This document shows, piece after piece, positions 27,710 through 38,737 of a DNA stretch of 64,000 bases. The notes below the pieces were generated by a model. That model saw only the letters and a program-made list of their open reading frames with translations. It searched no databases and was not told where the DNA came from. The position numbers and the translations under genes were made by a program. Within the stretch, counting starts at the first letter, position 1; each line of letters opens with the position of its first letter. The stretch is from Methylotenera sp. (GTDB lineage: Bacteria; Pseudomonadota; Gammaproteobacteria; Burkholderiales; Methylophilaceae): the NCBI RefSeq assembly GCF_029946165.1, contig NZ_JAQSDZ010000016.1:121992-185991 (forward strand), written 5' to 3'.

Positions 27710-30025
27710 TCAGGAGTCGTGATGCGGTACTAGCACTTCACGGTTACCGTTGCTTTGCATAGCTGAAACCAAGCCCGCGCGTTCCATGTCTTCTATCAAG
27801 CGTGCTGCGCGGTTATAGCCAATACGTAATTGACGCTGAACACCTGAAATGCTGGCGCGGCGGGTTTTGAGTACGATACCAACGGCTTCATCATAGAGTG
27901 GGTCAACTTCTGAACCAGCACTTGAACTAGAAACGCTGTCAGCGAAGTCTGCTCCGCCTTCTTCAGCCTCATTACTTAAGATGCCTTCAATATAGTTTGG
28001 TTCACCTTGTGCTTTGAGGTAATTCACCACTTTGTGCACTTCTTGGTCAGATACAAATGCACCATGAATACGCACAGGATAACCAGTACCTGGTGGCATA
28101 TACAACATGTCGCCCTGCCCCAATAAGGCTTCCGCACCCATTTGATCCAAAATGGTACGCGAGTCAATTTTACTGGAAACTTGGAAAGATATACGTGTAG
28201 GCACGTTGGCCTTAATCAAACCTGTAATCACATCTACTGATGGGCGCTGCGTAGCAAGTACCAAATGAATACCTGATGCACGCGCTTTTTGCGCTAAACG
28301 GGCAATCAATTCCTCTACTTTTTTACCGACTACCATCATTAAGTCGGCCAATTCGTCAATCACTACAACGATTAATGGCATTTCCATCAATGGTTCAGGA
28401 TCATCTGGCGTTAAGCTAAATGGGTGAGGTATTTTCTCACCCGCTTTTTCTGCATCTCTAATTTTTTGGTTGTAACCCGCAAGATTACGCACACCCAAAC
28501 TAGACATCAATTTATAACGACGCTCCATCTCTGCTACACACCAATTAAGCGCGTTTGCCGCTTGACGCATATCCGTTACAACAGGTGCTAATAAGTGCGG
28601 AATACCTTCATAAACTGAAAGCTCAAGCATTTTTGGGTCGATTAAAATCATGCGCACTTGGCTAGCATCGGCCTTATACAACCAGCTTAAAATCAACGCA
28701 TTAATCGCCACAGATTTACCTGAACCAGTTGTACCCGCAACCAATACGTGCGGCATTTTTGCCAAATCAGCAACAACAGGTTTACCTGAAATATCTTTAC
28801 CCAGTGAAATTGCCAACGGGGATTTAACCTCTGCATACGCTTGGCTACCCATAATCTCGGATAAATAGACAATTTGGCGTTTGGGATTTGGAATCTCTAA
28901 ACCCATGCAGGTTTTGCCCGGAATAGTTTCGACCAATCGCACACTCACCACAGAAAGTGCGCGCGCCAAATCTTTAATTAAGTTGGTAACTTGGCTACCT
29001 TTTACACCAGCCGCTGGTTCCAACTCAAAACGAGTAATCACGGGGCCTGGCTGAGCGGTAAGCACTTTTACTTCAATACCAAAATCCATTAACTTGCGTT
29101 CAATTAAACGTGATGTAAAGTCTAATGTTTCTGCGGATGGCAGCTCAACCATGCCAGATGGATCATCCAGCAAATGCAAAGGTGGCAAGGCTGAGTCTGG
29201 CATCGATTCAAATAATGGCGCTTGTTTTTCTTTTTGTACACGCTCACTTTTTTCGACTTCTAATATTGGTGTTTCAATAAATACAGGCTCGCGGGCTTCC
29301 ACACGTTTGCGCTCTGTTTTTACAAATTCAGTACGTTCCTGTTCAACCACTTTGCCCGCTTGTCTATCTTGTCTGTCTTGCCATTTGAATTTCAGATATT
29401 CATAGCTTGAAATAATCGCTCCGCCTAACTTTTCGGTCATCATGATCCATGACCAGCCCGTAAATAAGCTGAAACCCACGACAAACATCACCAGTAACAA
29501 CATACTGGAGCCAGTGTAACCAAACAGGTTTCTTAAACCAGCATCTAAGCTCGTGCCCAGCATGCCACCACGCGCATCTGGCAACATGGCTGGCAGGCTA
29601 ACAATATGCCCTGCCTCCAAGGCACATGAAGCTACAAAAAGTAAAGTAAAGCCAATAAAGTTGAATAGCAAAAATGGTTTTTCACTGCTGGCCACGACTT
29701 CTAATTTTAAGTAAACCAACCACATGGCGTAAAACGCCAAAACTGCCCACCACCATGCTGAAAATCCAAATAAATACAACATCATGTCAGAAAGCCATGC
29801 ACCAGCGCTACCACCTGCATTATGAATTGGTGCGTTGTCTGCCGCCATGTGCGACCAAGATTGATCTTCGCGATGATAAGTAAACAGAATCACCGTAATG
29901 AAAAGCCCTGCTAACACTAAAATTAACCACCAAGCCTCTTTAATAAGCGTAGCGCCTATCATATGTGAAGGGCTCACTTCTGCCTCTCGGCGAGCATTAA
30001 CAGGAGTTGATTTTTTGAAAAACAA
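27710..30025 (-). CDS. ftsK: DNA translocase FtsK
   Basis: Couples chromosome dimer resolution to cell division. The 771 residues comprise an N-terminal domain with four to five membrane helices (to about 210), a charged linker, the RecA-like motor with Walker A GTTGSGKS (about 428-435) and Walker [12 protein letters not shown], and the C-terminal winged-helix gamma domain ([27 protein letters not shown]) that reads KOPS sites. The linker is short compared with E. coli FtsK, as is usual in Betaproteobacteria. Confidence 0.96.
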   Translation of the reverse strand: MFFKKSTPVNARREAEVSPSHMIGATLIKEAWWLILVLAGLFITVILFTYHREDQSWSHMAADNAPIHNAGGSAGAWLSDMMLYLFGFSAWWWAVLAFYAMWLVYLKLEVVASSEKPFLLFNFIGFTLLFVASCALEAGHIVSLPAMLPDARGGMLGTSLDAGLRNLFGYTGSSMLLLVMFVVGFSLFTGWSWIMMTEKLGGAIISSYEYLKFKWQDRQDRQAGKVVEQERTEFVKTERKRVEAREPVFIETPILEVEKSERVQKEKQAPLFESMPDSALPPLHLLDDPSGMVELPSAETLDFTSRLIERKLMDFGIEVKVLTAQPGPVITRFELEPAAGVKGSQVTNLIKDLARALSVVSVRLVETIPGKTCMGLEIPNPKRQIVYLSEIMGSQAYAEVKSPLAISLGKDISGKPVVADLAKMPHVLVAGTTGSGKSVAINALILSWLYKADASQVRMILIDPKMLELSVYEGIPHLLAPVVTDMRQAANALNWCVAEMERRYKLMSSLGVRNLAGYNQKIRDAEKAGEKIPHPFSLTPDDPEPLMEMPLIVVVIDELADLMMVVGKKVEELIARLAQKARASGIHLVLATQRPSVDVITGLIKANVPTRISFQVSSKIDSRTILDQMGAEALLGQGDMLYMPPGTGYPVRIHGAFVSDQEVHKVVNYLKAQGEPNYIEGILSNEAEEGGADFADSVSSSSAGSEVDPLYDEAVGIVLKTRRASISGVQRQLRIGYNRAARLIEDMERAGLVSAMQSNGNREVLVPHHDS

Positions 30026-30154
30026 GATAGTCGAACCTTACAAATTTTTAGTATCAAATTTAATTATATCAGTATCAAAGTCGCTTGGTAGCTAATACAA
30101 TACTAATCTAACTCTAAACCACTCTGCACCTACATTTCTCTTAAGGAAACTATC

Positions 30155-30619
30155 ATGGATATCGGCATTAAAGAACAAGACAGAAAAGCCATTGCACAAG
30201 GTTTATCACACCTTTTAGCTGATACCTACACGCTTTACTTGAAGACACATTATTTCCACTGGAATGTCACTGGCCCAATGTTTAACACCCTTCACTTGAT
30301 GTTTGAAGCGCAATATACCGAATTAGCCTTAGCTGTGGATTTAGTGGCTGAGCGCATCCGCGCATTGGACGTTTACGCACCTGGCACTTACCGTGACTTT
30401 GCAAAATTATCTTCTATTAAAGAGTCTGAATCTGTGCCTAGAGCGCAAGATATGATTGCAGAACTAGTTGCAGGTCATGAAGCGGTTTGTCGCACGGCGC
30501 GTAGCGTATTTCCAGCGGCTGATACTGCGGCTGACGAAGCCACTAAAGATTTGTTAACGCAACGCCTGCAATTGCATGAAAAAACCGGTTGGATGCTGCG
30601 CAGCATGCTTGAAAAATAA
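30155..30619 (+). CDS. dps: Dps family DNA-binding ferritin-like protein
   Basis: A 154-residue Dps-type four-helix protein that stores iron and protects DNA under stress. The ferroxidase-site signature is present ([43 protein letters not shown]). No lysine-rich N-terminal tail is seen, so DNA binding may be weak. TAAGGA precedes the ATG. It is transcribed divergently from ftsK. Confidence 0.93.
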   Translation: MDIGIKEQDRKAIAQGLSHLLADTYTLYLKTHYFHWNVTGPMFNTLHLMFEAQYTELALAVDLVAERIRALDVYAPGTYRDFAKLSSIKESESVPRAQDMIAELVAGHEAVCRTARSVFPAADTAADEATKDLLTQRLQLHEKTGWMLRSMLEK

Positions 30620-30638
30620 GTCAAATGACCCCAATTAA

Positions 30639-32238
<1,600 letters not shown>

Positions 32239-32250
32239 CAGTCCTCGATA

Positions 32251-32454
32251 ATGACAACCAAAAACGACAATTTAGACGACGAAATCATATGCACATGCAG
32301 CGGCACCACGCGCGCCAAAATCAAAAAACTGTTTAATGAAGGCATGGATATGGAAGCTATTTCAAATTGGTCTGGCGCACTTTCAGGCTGTGGTGGCTGT
32401 GAATGGGATGTTGAGCAGTATTTAAATGAATTAGCTGAACAACAAAAACAATAA
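32251..32454 (+). CDS. BFD-like [2Fe-2S]-binding small protein
   Basis: 67 residues with four cysteines in the bacterioferritin-associated ferredoxin pattern: C14-x-C16 and C47-x2-C50 (ICTCSGT and SGCGGCEWD). BFD-like domains carry a [2Fe-2S] cluster and pass electrons to partner proteins. The gene follows the smr gene by 12 bases. No bacterioferritin gene is adjacent, so the partner is unknown. Confidence 0.82.
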   Translation: MTTKNDNLDDEIICTCSGTTRAKIKKLFNEGMDMEAISNWSGALSGCGGCEWDVEQYLNELAEQQKQ

Positions 32455-32479
32455 AATCACGCAGTTTGAAATGCATTGC

Positions 32480-32514
32480 GTCTGTCATTACTATTGATTA
32501 TAGTAATGACAGAC
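32480..32514. repeat. 14-bp perfect stem-loop of unknown role
   Basis: Perfect inverted repeat GTCTGTCATTACTA/TAGTAATGACAGAC around a 7-base TTGATTA loop, 26 bases after the BFD-like gene stop. No T-tract follows on either strand, so it is not a standard terminator. Confidence 0.75.
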
Positions 32515-32577
32515 CAACACTTAACCATCAGATTTAAAAAGAAAAATAATATGTCAAAATCAATATTCACTATATTC

Positions 32578-32604
32578 TTATACGGACAGATGCGTCCGTA
32601 TAAT
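32578..32604 (+). promoter_or_regulatory. Palindromic promoter just upstream of the integron-like cassette
   Basis: A 10-bp perfect inverted repeat (TTATACGGAC/GTCCGTATAA, 6-base spacer, 32578-32603) whose right arm runs into TATAAT (32599-32604), a perfect -10. A palindrome overlapping the -10 is the usual layout of a TetR-family operator. The promoter points into the HNH gene, whose ATG is 28 bases downstream. The -35 is poor. Confidence 0.55.
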
Positions 32605-32609
32605 AACTG

Positions 32610-33599
32610 TAGGGCATCATAGGATTCCGCCATGCGGTGCATCTTCTGTAAACAGGACTCATCCTCGTCTCGCAGCGTTGAGCACATCATGCCAGAGTCG
32701 ATTGGCAGCAAAAGACGAGTGCTACCTTGTGGCGTAGTCTGCGACAAATGTAATAACTACTTCGCCCGAGAAGTCGAAGGCCCGGTGCTCAGCCATCCAT
32801 CAATGAGAAACATCCGGGCGTGGCATCAAGTTCCAAACAAGCGGGGGAAAGCGCCGTCATTGCGAGGCTATATCGGCGGCACCGAAGTTGCCGTTGGTTT
32901 TCGTCGAGGCCGCGATGGAAAACTCGAAATTGAACCAGAGAGACAACGAGACCAAGAACACGTGGCTGCTGAATGGAAGGCGGGTCTTCCGAACGGATTT
33001 ATATTCACGGTCGACATGGATCCGCCAAAACGAGAAATGTCCCGCTTCTTATGCAAAATGGCTCTGGAAACCGTTGCAGAGCTATTTACGCACAATGAGG
33101 GTGGCACGGAAACGATGGTTGATCAGTCCTACTTTGACAACATTCGAACCTATACCCGCTACGGAAATAGCTTCACGGAATGGCCGTTTTCACAACGGCG
33201 CATATACCCAGAAACGACGTTAATGCGCCATCCCGAGACAAACAAATGGGTTCCTGTTGGCTTCGGCTGCACCGTATTTGCAACGAAGCGCCTAGAAACG
33301 CTATTCGTGTTCTGCCTCTATGGCTTCGAGTTCGTTCTCAACGTCGGCGGTCCCTCAATTCGGGGTTACGAAGAATGGTTGGAAGACCACGGACACATCA
33401 GCCCAATGGTTGAACGTCTTGGCTGCCGCCTCGTAACAGAGGGTGAAGGCAAGTCACAGCGGCATTATCTTGATGGCGACTTCAATGTGCGCAACGGTCT
33501 TGCGTTTGACCAACGTCACGGATACCGCCCATGATGCCCAACCCTGCGGTGCAGGGGACGCTGCGCGATAAAGCCGCGCAGCGCCTCTGACCTTGAACG
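32610..33599 (+). mobile_element. Solitary integron-type gene cassette (HNH gene plus attC)
   Basis: The 990-base segment begins at a core half-site (G then TAGGGC at 32609-32615), contains one GC-richer gene reading toward an attC site, and ends at the G of the attC R' core (33599). The left end, TAGGGC, nearly matches the TTGGGC expected from the complementary R'' core GCCCAAC, with one mismatch. No integrase gene is in the window. Integration therefore looks like a single-cassette insertion at a secondary site (inference). Confidence 0.7.
32632..33534 (+). CDS. HNH-type (HNH_5-like) nuclease-family protein, cassette-borne
   Basis: 300 residues. The N-terminal zinc-binding HNH-like module has C3-x2-C6, EHIMPES at 17-23 and C37-x2-C40-NN. 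The remaining 240 residues are an unrecognised domain with two tryptophan/aromatic-rich segments (for example FTEWPFSQRRIYPE). The base composition and codon use (many CGC, GAC, CTC codons) differ from the AT-rich flanks, indicating transfer. AGGA lies 7 bases before the ATG at 32632. The gene is the only one in the cassette. A nuclease, possibly in phage or plasmid defence, is the likeliest class; the substrate is unknown and the zinc module could be merely structural. Confidence 0.8.
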   Translation: MRCIFCKQDSSSSRSVEHIMPESIGSKRRVLPCGVVCDKCNNYFAREVEGPVLSHPSMRNIRAWHQVPNKRGKAPSLRGYIGGTEVAVGFRRGRDGKLEIEPERQRDQEHVAAEWKAGLPNGFIFTVDMDPPKREMSRFLCKMALETVAELFTHNEGGTETMVDQSYFDNIRTYTRYGNSFTEWPFSQRRIYPETTLMRHPETNKWVPVGFGCTVFATKRLETLFVFCLYGFEFVLNVGGPSIRGYEEWLEDHGHISPMVERLGCRLVTEGEGKSQRHYLDGDFNVRNGLAFDQRHGYRP

Positions 33600-33605
33600 T
33601 TATAA
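33536..33605. other. attC recombination site of an integron cassette
   Basis: Seventy bases: R'' core GCCCAAC (33536-33542), conserved spacer CCTGCGGTGCAGGGGACG, a 9-bp perfect inner stem (CGCTGCGCG at 33559-33567 with CGCGCAGCG at 33575-33583), L' region GCGCCTCTGACCTTGAAC, and R' core G-TTATAA (33599-33605). Layout and sequence follow the family of attC sites in chromosomal integrons and environmental cassettes. The R' core departs from GTTRRRY after GTT, as expected if the bases after the G belong to the insertion target. Confidence 0.85.
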
Positions 33606-34079
33606 CCCCAACTCACTCAAACTCACATACTCATCAGGTCTGCGACCTAATGGCCAGTGAAATTTACGGTCAGTTTCGTTAATGGCTAAGTCATTAATGC
33701 TGGCGTAGCGTAACTCCATCAAGCCATTTGCATCAAACTGCCAATTCTCGTTACCGTATGAGCGAAACCAATTGCCAGCATCATCGTGCCATTCATAAGC
33801 AAAGCGCACAGCGATGCGGTTGCCGTCGAACGCCCATAGCTCTTTGATTAATCGGTAATCATGCTCTTTTGCCCATTTTTTAGTTAGAAATTCGACTATT
33901 TCAGCGCGTCCTTTTGGAAACTCAGCACGATTACGCCATTGCGAATCTACGGTATAGACCAATGAAACACGTTGTGGATCGCGGCTATTCCAGCCATCTT
34001 CGGCCATACGGACTTTTTGAATTGCAGTTTCACGCGTGAACGGTGGAACTGGAGGGCGAACTTCTGCTTCAATATTCAC
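33600..34079 (-). CDS. NTF2-like protein (DUF1348 type, SnoaL fold)
   Basis: 159 residues, a small alpha+beta cone-fold protein: N-terminal helix ([28 protein letters not shown]), then [25 protein letters not shown] and [24 protein letters not shown]. The family is widespread and its catalytic or binding role is undefined. The stop codon (33600-33602) begins at the first base after the attC cleavage point, so the cassette insertion preserved the reading frame end. It is a single gene, followed upstream by the repeat at 34128-34255. Confidence 0.85.
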   Translation of the reverse strand: MNIEAEVRPPVPPFTRETAIQKVRMAEDGWNSRDPQRVSLVYTVDSQWRNRAEFPKGRAEIVEFLTKKWAKEHDYRLIKELWAFDGNRIAVRFAYEWHDDAGNWFRSYGNENWQFDANGLMELRYASINDLAINETDRKFHWPLGRRPDEYVSLSELGL

Positions 34080-34127
34080 AAAATTAACTCCTTACATTAA
34101 TAAAACGTTGCCTTAAAACTACTCGTC

Positions 34128-34255
34128 ATTGCGTGCTTTGGCGTATGAATAATGTGCTTTAGCACATATATTCTGCGGACAAGTCCTTTACGGTCTGACA
34201 CGCAATCCAGTGACTTTTGACGACACTGGATGCCGACTTTCGTCGGCATGACGGC
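34128..34255. repeat. Dispersed intergenic repeat, copy 2 (longer)
   Basis: About 128 bases between the NTF2-like gene and the ABC transporter. The ends match copy 1 at 25603-25676 (GTCATT.CGTGCTT at the left, CCGACTTTCGTCGG.ATGAC at the right), with roughly 50 extra bases in the left half including the small palindrome TGTGCTTTAGCACA. No open reading frame. Confidence 0.65.
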
Positions 34256-34260
34256 TAACC

Positions 34261-36084
34261 TTACTCACCTAAAAAGCCACCGCTCTGATGCGCCCAAAGA
34301 CTAGCATAGAGGCCACCTTGTTTGAGCAACTCTTGGTGATTACCCTCTTCTACTATTTTGCCTTCGTCTAATACAATTAACCTATCCATCGCCGCGATGG
34401 TGGATAAGCGATGTGCAATGGCAACTACGGTTTTACCTTGCATTAAATTATAAAGGCTGGCTTGTATGGCTTGCTCAACCTCTGAATCCAATGCACTGGT
34501 TGCTTCATCTAATAAGAGAATCGGTGCGTCTTTTAACATGACACGGGCGATGGCAATACGTTGCCGCTGCCCGCCAGAGAGCTTCACTCCGCGCTCGCCA
34601 ACATGCGCATCGTATGCGGTGCGCCCTTTTGCATCTTGTAGCGATAAAATAAAATCATGCGCTTCAGCACGTTTAGCGGCGTTAATCATCTCGGCTTCTG
34701 TGGCGTCTGGGCGGCCGTATAGAATATTATCGCGCACACTTCTATGTAAAAGTGAGGTATCTTGCGTGACCATGCCGATATTCTCGCGCAGACTGTTTTG
34801 TGTGACAGAGTTTACATTTTGATCGTCAATCAAAATACCGCCTTGCTCCACCTCATAAAAGCGTAATAGCAAATTAACAATGGTAGATTTACCCGCACCA
34901 GAACGACCGACCAGCCCTACTTTTTCACCTGGTTTGATGTTTAAGTTAAGGTCTTTAAGCACTATTTTGCTACCACCATAACTAAAATCGACTGCATCAA
35001 ATTTAATGCCTCCTTGTTTAACTTGTAGTGGTTTTGCATCTGGCGCGTCGCTAATATTATTGTGCATGGTTAGCGTATTCATGCCATCCTGTACCGTGCC
35101 GATTTGCTCATATAAAGTAGTCATTTCCCACATGACCCAGTGTGAAATACCATTTAAGCGCAAAGACATAGCAGTTGCTGCGGCTACGCCACCCACTGAA
35201 ACTTGACCTTTGCTCCATAAATACAAGGCAGTTAAACCCGTTGCAATAATCAACAACATATTCAACGCGTGATTGATGATTTCTACCATACTTACCAATT
35301 GCATTTGCGCATGCACCGTGCCGATAAATTCTTGCATAGCATCTTTTGCATAGCCGCTTTCACGACCCGCGTGGCTAAACAATTTAACTGTACTTATGTT
35401 GGTATAGGCATCGGTAATGCGCCCAGTCATTAGGCTGCGAGCATCTGCTTGCATCCGAGATGTTTTGCTTAAACGTGGCACAAAATAACTTAAAGAGGCA
35501 ATATAAGTAGTTAACCAAACTAAAAATGGAATGGCAATCAGTGAGTTAAAGTACGCCACGATACCAACCATGCTGCCAAAGTACACGACGACATACACCA
35601 TGATATCGGCCACAACAAACCACACATCGCGCACCGCTAGCGCGGTTTGCATAACTTTTGCAGAAACACGACCAGCAAATTCCTCTTGATAAAAACTCAT
35701 GCTTTGATTCAACATTAAACGGTGAAAATTCCAGCGCATACGCATAGGAAAATTTGCCGCCAATGTTTGGTGCTTAAACATAGTCTGCAAAATAATAAAG
35801 AAAGTACTCAAGATTAGAATTAAGGCTAACGCGCTTAAATAGCTTGTGTATTGTTGCCATAATAATTCTTTTGGCACACTGCTTAACCAATCGACAATTT
35901 TGCCCATCATGGCAAATAAAGCAGCTTCAAATGCAGCAATTAAGCCCGTAAAAATCGTCATGCCCAATAGATATGGGCGTAAACCTTGCGTGCAGGCCCA
36001 TGCAAATGTCCAAAAGTTTTTGGACGGTGTGGTGATAAGAGTTTCGGGGAAAGGCGAAGCTAGGTTTTGGAACCATTTAAACAT
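34261..36084 (-). CDS. ABC exporter, fused permease and ATPase
   Basis: A 607-residue half-transporter: six membrane helices in residues 30-330, then an ATPase domain with Walker A GRSGAGKST, signature LSGGQRQR, Walker B ILLLDEATSALDSE and the H-loop AHRLST. It resembles the MsbA/multidrug exporter family and would act as a homodimer. No partner gene is adjacent, so the substrate (lipid, drug or peptide) cannot be told. It stands alone between the repeat and the isp genes. Confidence 0.92.
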   Translation of the reverse strand: MFKWFQNLASPFPETLITTPSKNFWTFAWACTQGLRPYLLGMTIFTGLIAAFEAALFAMMGKIVDWLSSVPKELLWQQYTSYLSALALILILSTFFIILQTMFKHQTLAANFPMRMRWNFHRLMLNQSMSFYQEEFAGRVSAKVMQTALAVRDVWFVVADIMVYVVVYFGSMVGIVAYFNSLIAIPFLVWLTTYIASLSYFVPRLSKTSRMQADARSLMTGRITDAYTNISTVKLFSHAGRESGYAKDAMQEFIGTVHAQMQLVSMVEIINHALNMLLIIATGLTALYLWSKGQVSVGGVAAATAMSLRLNGISHWVMWEMTTLYEQIGTVQDGMNTLTMHNNISDAPDAKPLQVKQGGIKFDAVDFSYGGSKIVLKDLNLNIKPGEKVGLVGRSGAGKSTIVNLLLRFYEVEQGGILIDDQNVNSVTQNSLRENIGMVTQDTSLLHRSVRDNILYGRPDATEAEMINAAKRAEAHDFILSLQDAKGRTAYDAHVGERGVKLSGGQRQRIAIARVMLKDAPILLLDEATSALDSEVEQAIQASLYNLMQGKTVVAIAHRLSTIAAMDRLIVLDEGKIVEEGNHQELLKQGGLYASLWAHQSGGFLGE

Positions 36085-36181
36085 GTGCGTTCAATTCAAG
36101 TAATTTGTTTCAAGTAAGGTGTTAATTAATCAAAATATCCAATAGATATTACCTATCAAATTTGAAGAGATTTAAGTTGAT

Positions 36182-36661
36182 TTAACTTTTAACAATCGTG
36201 CAAACTGCCTCAGCCGCGATACCTTCGCCACGACCAGTAAATCCTAGCTTCTCTGTAGTGGTGGCTTTAACATTAATTTGTGTTATTTCAACAGCGCAAT
36301 CGGCGGCAATGTTGGTACACATTTGCGCCGTATGTGCTGATAATTTAGGCGCTTCACAAATAACTGTCGCATCAATATTATTGACCACAAAGCTTTTAAC
36401 TTTTAATAAGGCAACAACATGGCGTAATAATTCACGAGAATCTATCCCTTTAAATTTATTATCACTTGGTGGAAAGTGCTTACCGATATCACCCAAGCCA
36501 GCAGCGCCAAGTAAGGCATCGCATATTGCATGCAGCAATACATCAGCATCAGAGTGACCATCCAAGCCTTTTTCAAATGGAATCTCAATCCCGCCAATAA
36601 TGCACTTTCTGCCAACCACTAATTGGTGCACATCAAACCCATGCCCGATACGTATGTTCAT
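36182..36661 (-). CDS. ispF: 2-C-methyl-D-erythritol 2,4-cyclodiphosphate synthase
   Basis: Fifth step of the MEP isoprenoid pathway: cyclises CDP-methylerythritol phosphate with loss of CMP. The 159-residue protein has the metal ligands in GHGFDVHQL and [11 protein letters not shown] and the C-terminal [18 protein letters not shown] motif. It follows ispD by 19 bases in the same direction. Confidence 0.97.
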   Translation of the reverse strand: MNIRIGHGFDVHQLVVGRKCIIGGIEIPFEKGLDGHSDADVLLHAICDALLGAAGLGDIGKHFPPSDNKFKGIDSRELLRHVVALLKVKSFVVNNIDATVICEAPKLSAHTAQMCTNIAADCAVEITQINVKATTTEKLGFTGRGEGIAAEAVCTIVKS

Positions 36662-36680
36662 GCTCTCATCATTTCATTTA

Positions 36681-37367
36681 TTAAGGTTGACTATCTAAGA
36701 GTGCAGACAATACCGCTAAATCTTGCGGATAAGTCACTTTTAGATTCCGCAACTCACCTGTTACCAACTTGGGTTTTAAACCCAAAGCTTCAATCGCTTC
36801 AGCCTCATCAGTTGGCGTGCCATTAAATTCTGTAAGCGCTTTTCTTAACGTGACGTAACGAAACATTTGCGGTGTTTGCGCCTGCCATAAATTATTGCGT
36901 GGAATAGTGGCAGAAACACGTTGCTCATCATCTGCACGCTTCAATGTATCTGCTAAAGGCATTGCTAGTAAACCACCTACCGCATCATTCTCTAACGTAT
37001 TCAATAATTGATTAAGCAGAACATTGCTTAAACCTGGCCGAGCCGCATCATGTACCAAAATCCAGTCATCGTCTTCAACTTGGCTCTTAATGACCTCTAA
37101 ACCATTTAACACCGTACCAGCGCGTGTATCTGCGCCGCAGTAATGCACTTGCAGTTTGCTACTAGAATGTAAATAAGCACTACGCCAATGCTCATCTTCT
37201 TGATTAATGAGAATATGGATTGAGCTGATCCTAATCGACTGATCAAATACTTTGATGACATGCTCAATTAATGTTTTGCCATGCAAGTTTAAATACTGTT
37301 TAGGTGCATCCGCCCCCATGCGACTGCCAGTTCCAGCTGCAGGAATAATCACATGAAAACGCGCCAT
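36681..37367 (-). CDS. ispD: 2-C-methyl-D-erythritol 4-phosphate cytidylyltransferase
   Basis: Couples methylerythritol phosphate with CTP. 228 residues with the nucleotide loop IPAAGTGSRMGADAPKQYL, VHDAARPG and the C-terminal TDEAEAIEALG segment. Pairs with ispF downstream, the usual proteobacterial arrangement. Confidence 0.97.
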   Translation of the reverse strand: MARFHVIIPAAGTGSRMGADAPKQYLNLHGKTLIEHVIKVFDQSIRISSIHILINQEDEHWRSAYLHSSSKLQVHYCGADTRAGTVLNGLEVIKSQVEDDDWILVHDAARPGLSNVLLNQLLNTLENDAVGGLLAMPLADTLKRADDEQRVSATIPRNNLWQAQTPQMFRYVTLRKALTEFNGTPTDEAEAIEALGLKPKLVTGELRNLKVTYPQDLAVLSALLDSQP

Positions 37368-37750
37368 ATTTAAAGCTCAAAGATTGTAATTGTCATACTA
37401 AATTTTAACATGGTGAGGTGGAGATGAAGGAACAAATACTAGCGTTTGTATAAACAAGCATTAAATTCTGAAGAGCATTTTTAAAAATACATAATGCTTG
37501 GGTGTGGTTAATAGATAATTCTGAAATTAATGGCTCAAAGACTACCCGCAATGTAGGAAAATTGTAGTTTCTTACTAATTAGATGATCTAAAACAGACAT
37601 GATATTTATCTCAAAACACTATATTTTGAGATAAATATCAAATGAGCAAGGCTTTAATCTTACTGACTTAAAGCCTTATGCGGACATTATTAATGGGCAA
37701 TATTAGTTTTCACTAAATCACTCAACTATTGATTTACTGGTGTAAGTATC
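37368..37750. other. 383-base non-coding gap
   Basis: AT-rich stretch between ispD and the hydrolase gene. No open frame or RNA gene is recognised. Its one clear structure is the 17-bp stem-loop at 37600-37640. A few direct AT-rich repeats are present but not striking. Confidence 0.6.
37600..37640. repeat. 17-bp perfect stem-loop in the ispD-hydrolase gap
   Basis: Perfect arms TGATATTTATCTCAAAA and its complement around a 7-base CACTATA loop. No T-tract follows, so it is probably not a terminator. The size and 7-base loop resemble the hairpin at 32480-32514, though the arms differ. Confidence 0.75.
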
Positions 37751-38611
37751 CTATGCATTCAATACAACTTCCAATAGTTTGGCAGGATTATCTACAAAGC
37801 CAAAATGTCCAGAATTCTCGATGGTAATTATTTTTGCATTTCCCAGTTCGCTAGCTGTGCGCTGTCTTTCCTGCAAGGTTGACCAATCATGGTCACCATA
37901 CACTAAGGTAACAGGTGCTTTAACCCCAGAATAGAGCGCTCTTGCTTTACCCCACGATCTCCAGTTAGCGAATACATTTCGTTCTACATAGCGAAATCCT
38001 TTTCGATAACCTGCGCGATTTATTTTAGATAACAATTCATTTGGCAGCCAACTTCTATTTTTTAACCCACCACTCAACACCATACCTAAAAACAACCAAT
38101 TTTCTAAGGCTGCGAATATAGCGCCATGGATTGGAATTGCGTAATTTGCAAGGACAAGGTTTGAAAACATACTGCCACGACGGACTCCATCTGCATATCG
38201 CGTTTCGTAATCGTAAGTGTTGGAAGACACTACTTTAATAATGCGCTCTGGCATTGTGCTAGCCACAGTTAGCGCTAATACAGCACCGATTGATTCACCA
38301 ACCAACGTTACATTATTCAAATCTAGTTTTTTGATAAAGGCAATTACAGCTTGTCTCATATATGGCTCATCGTAATTAGCCTGTTTGTCTATGCTTGATT
38401 TTCCATGACCTGGTAAATCCAATGCATACACTGTGTAGCGTTTAGCCAGTTCAGGGATTACCTCTTTAAAATAATCCAACTGCGTGCGTATGGTATGCAT
38501 CAAGATAATTGGCTCACCTGCACCAGTTTTAAGCACTCTTATTTTCTGATCATTGCTTATATTTACAAATAGTTCGGTTTCACTCAATGTAAGGTCATTA
38601 GGTTGATTCAT
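37751..38611 (-). CDS. Alpha/beta hydrolase
   Basis: 286 residues of the alpha/beta-hydrolase fold. The nucleophile elbow is GESIG (VGESIGAVLAL, about 103-107), the acid is in YGDHDWS, and the histidine is in NSGHFGFVD near the end. An oxyanion segment MHTIRTQLDYF replaces the usual HG-G. It most resembles small esterases and haloalkane- or epoxide-hydrolase-like proteins; the substrate is unknown. It is followed at 127 bases distance by the RND operon but is probably separate. Confidence 0.85.
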   Translation of the reverse strand: MNQPNDLTLSETELFVNISNDQKIRVLKTGAGEPIILMHTIRTQLDYFKEVIPELAKRYTVYALDLPGHGKSSIDKQANYDEPYMRQAVIAFIKKLDLNNVTLVGESIGAVLALTVASTMPERIIKVVSSNTYDYETRYADGVRRGSMFSNLVLANYAIPIHGAIFAALENWLFLGMVLSGGLKNRSWLPNELLSKINRAGYRKGFRYVERNVFANWRSWGKARALYSGVKAPVTLVYGDHDWSTLQERQRTASELGNAKIITIENSGHFGFVDNPAKLLEVVLNA

Positions 38612-38737
38612 TTGTTACCCCTTTATGATTTCAATTGTTTCATTGATTTAAAAAAGTTATAGCTTTATAACTGATACAACATCAAATACTAATACTATGG
38701 TCAAGCTCTTAGAAGTTGTTGACCACAGCTCAAACGG

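Noticed and set aside
32610..33599. HNH gene as part of a prophage or restriction cluster
   Set aside because: No other phage, methyltransferase or integrase gene is nearby and the flanks are housekeeping genes; the attC explains its arrival better.
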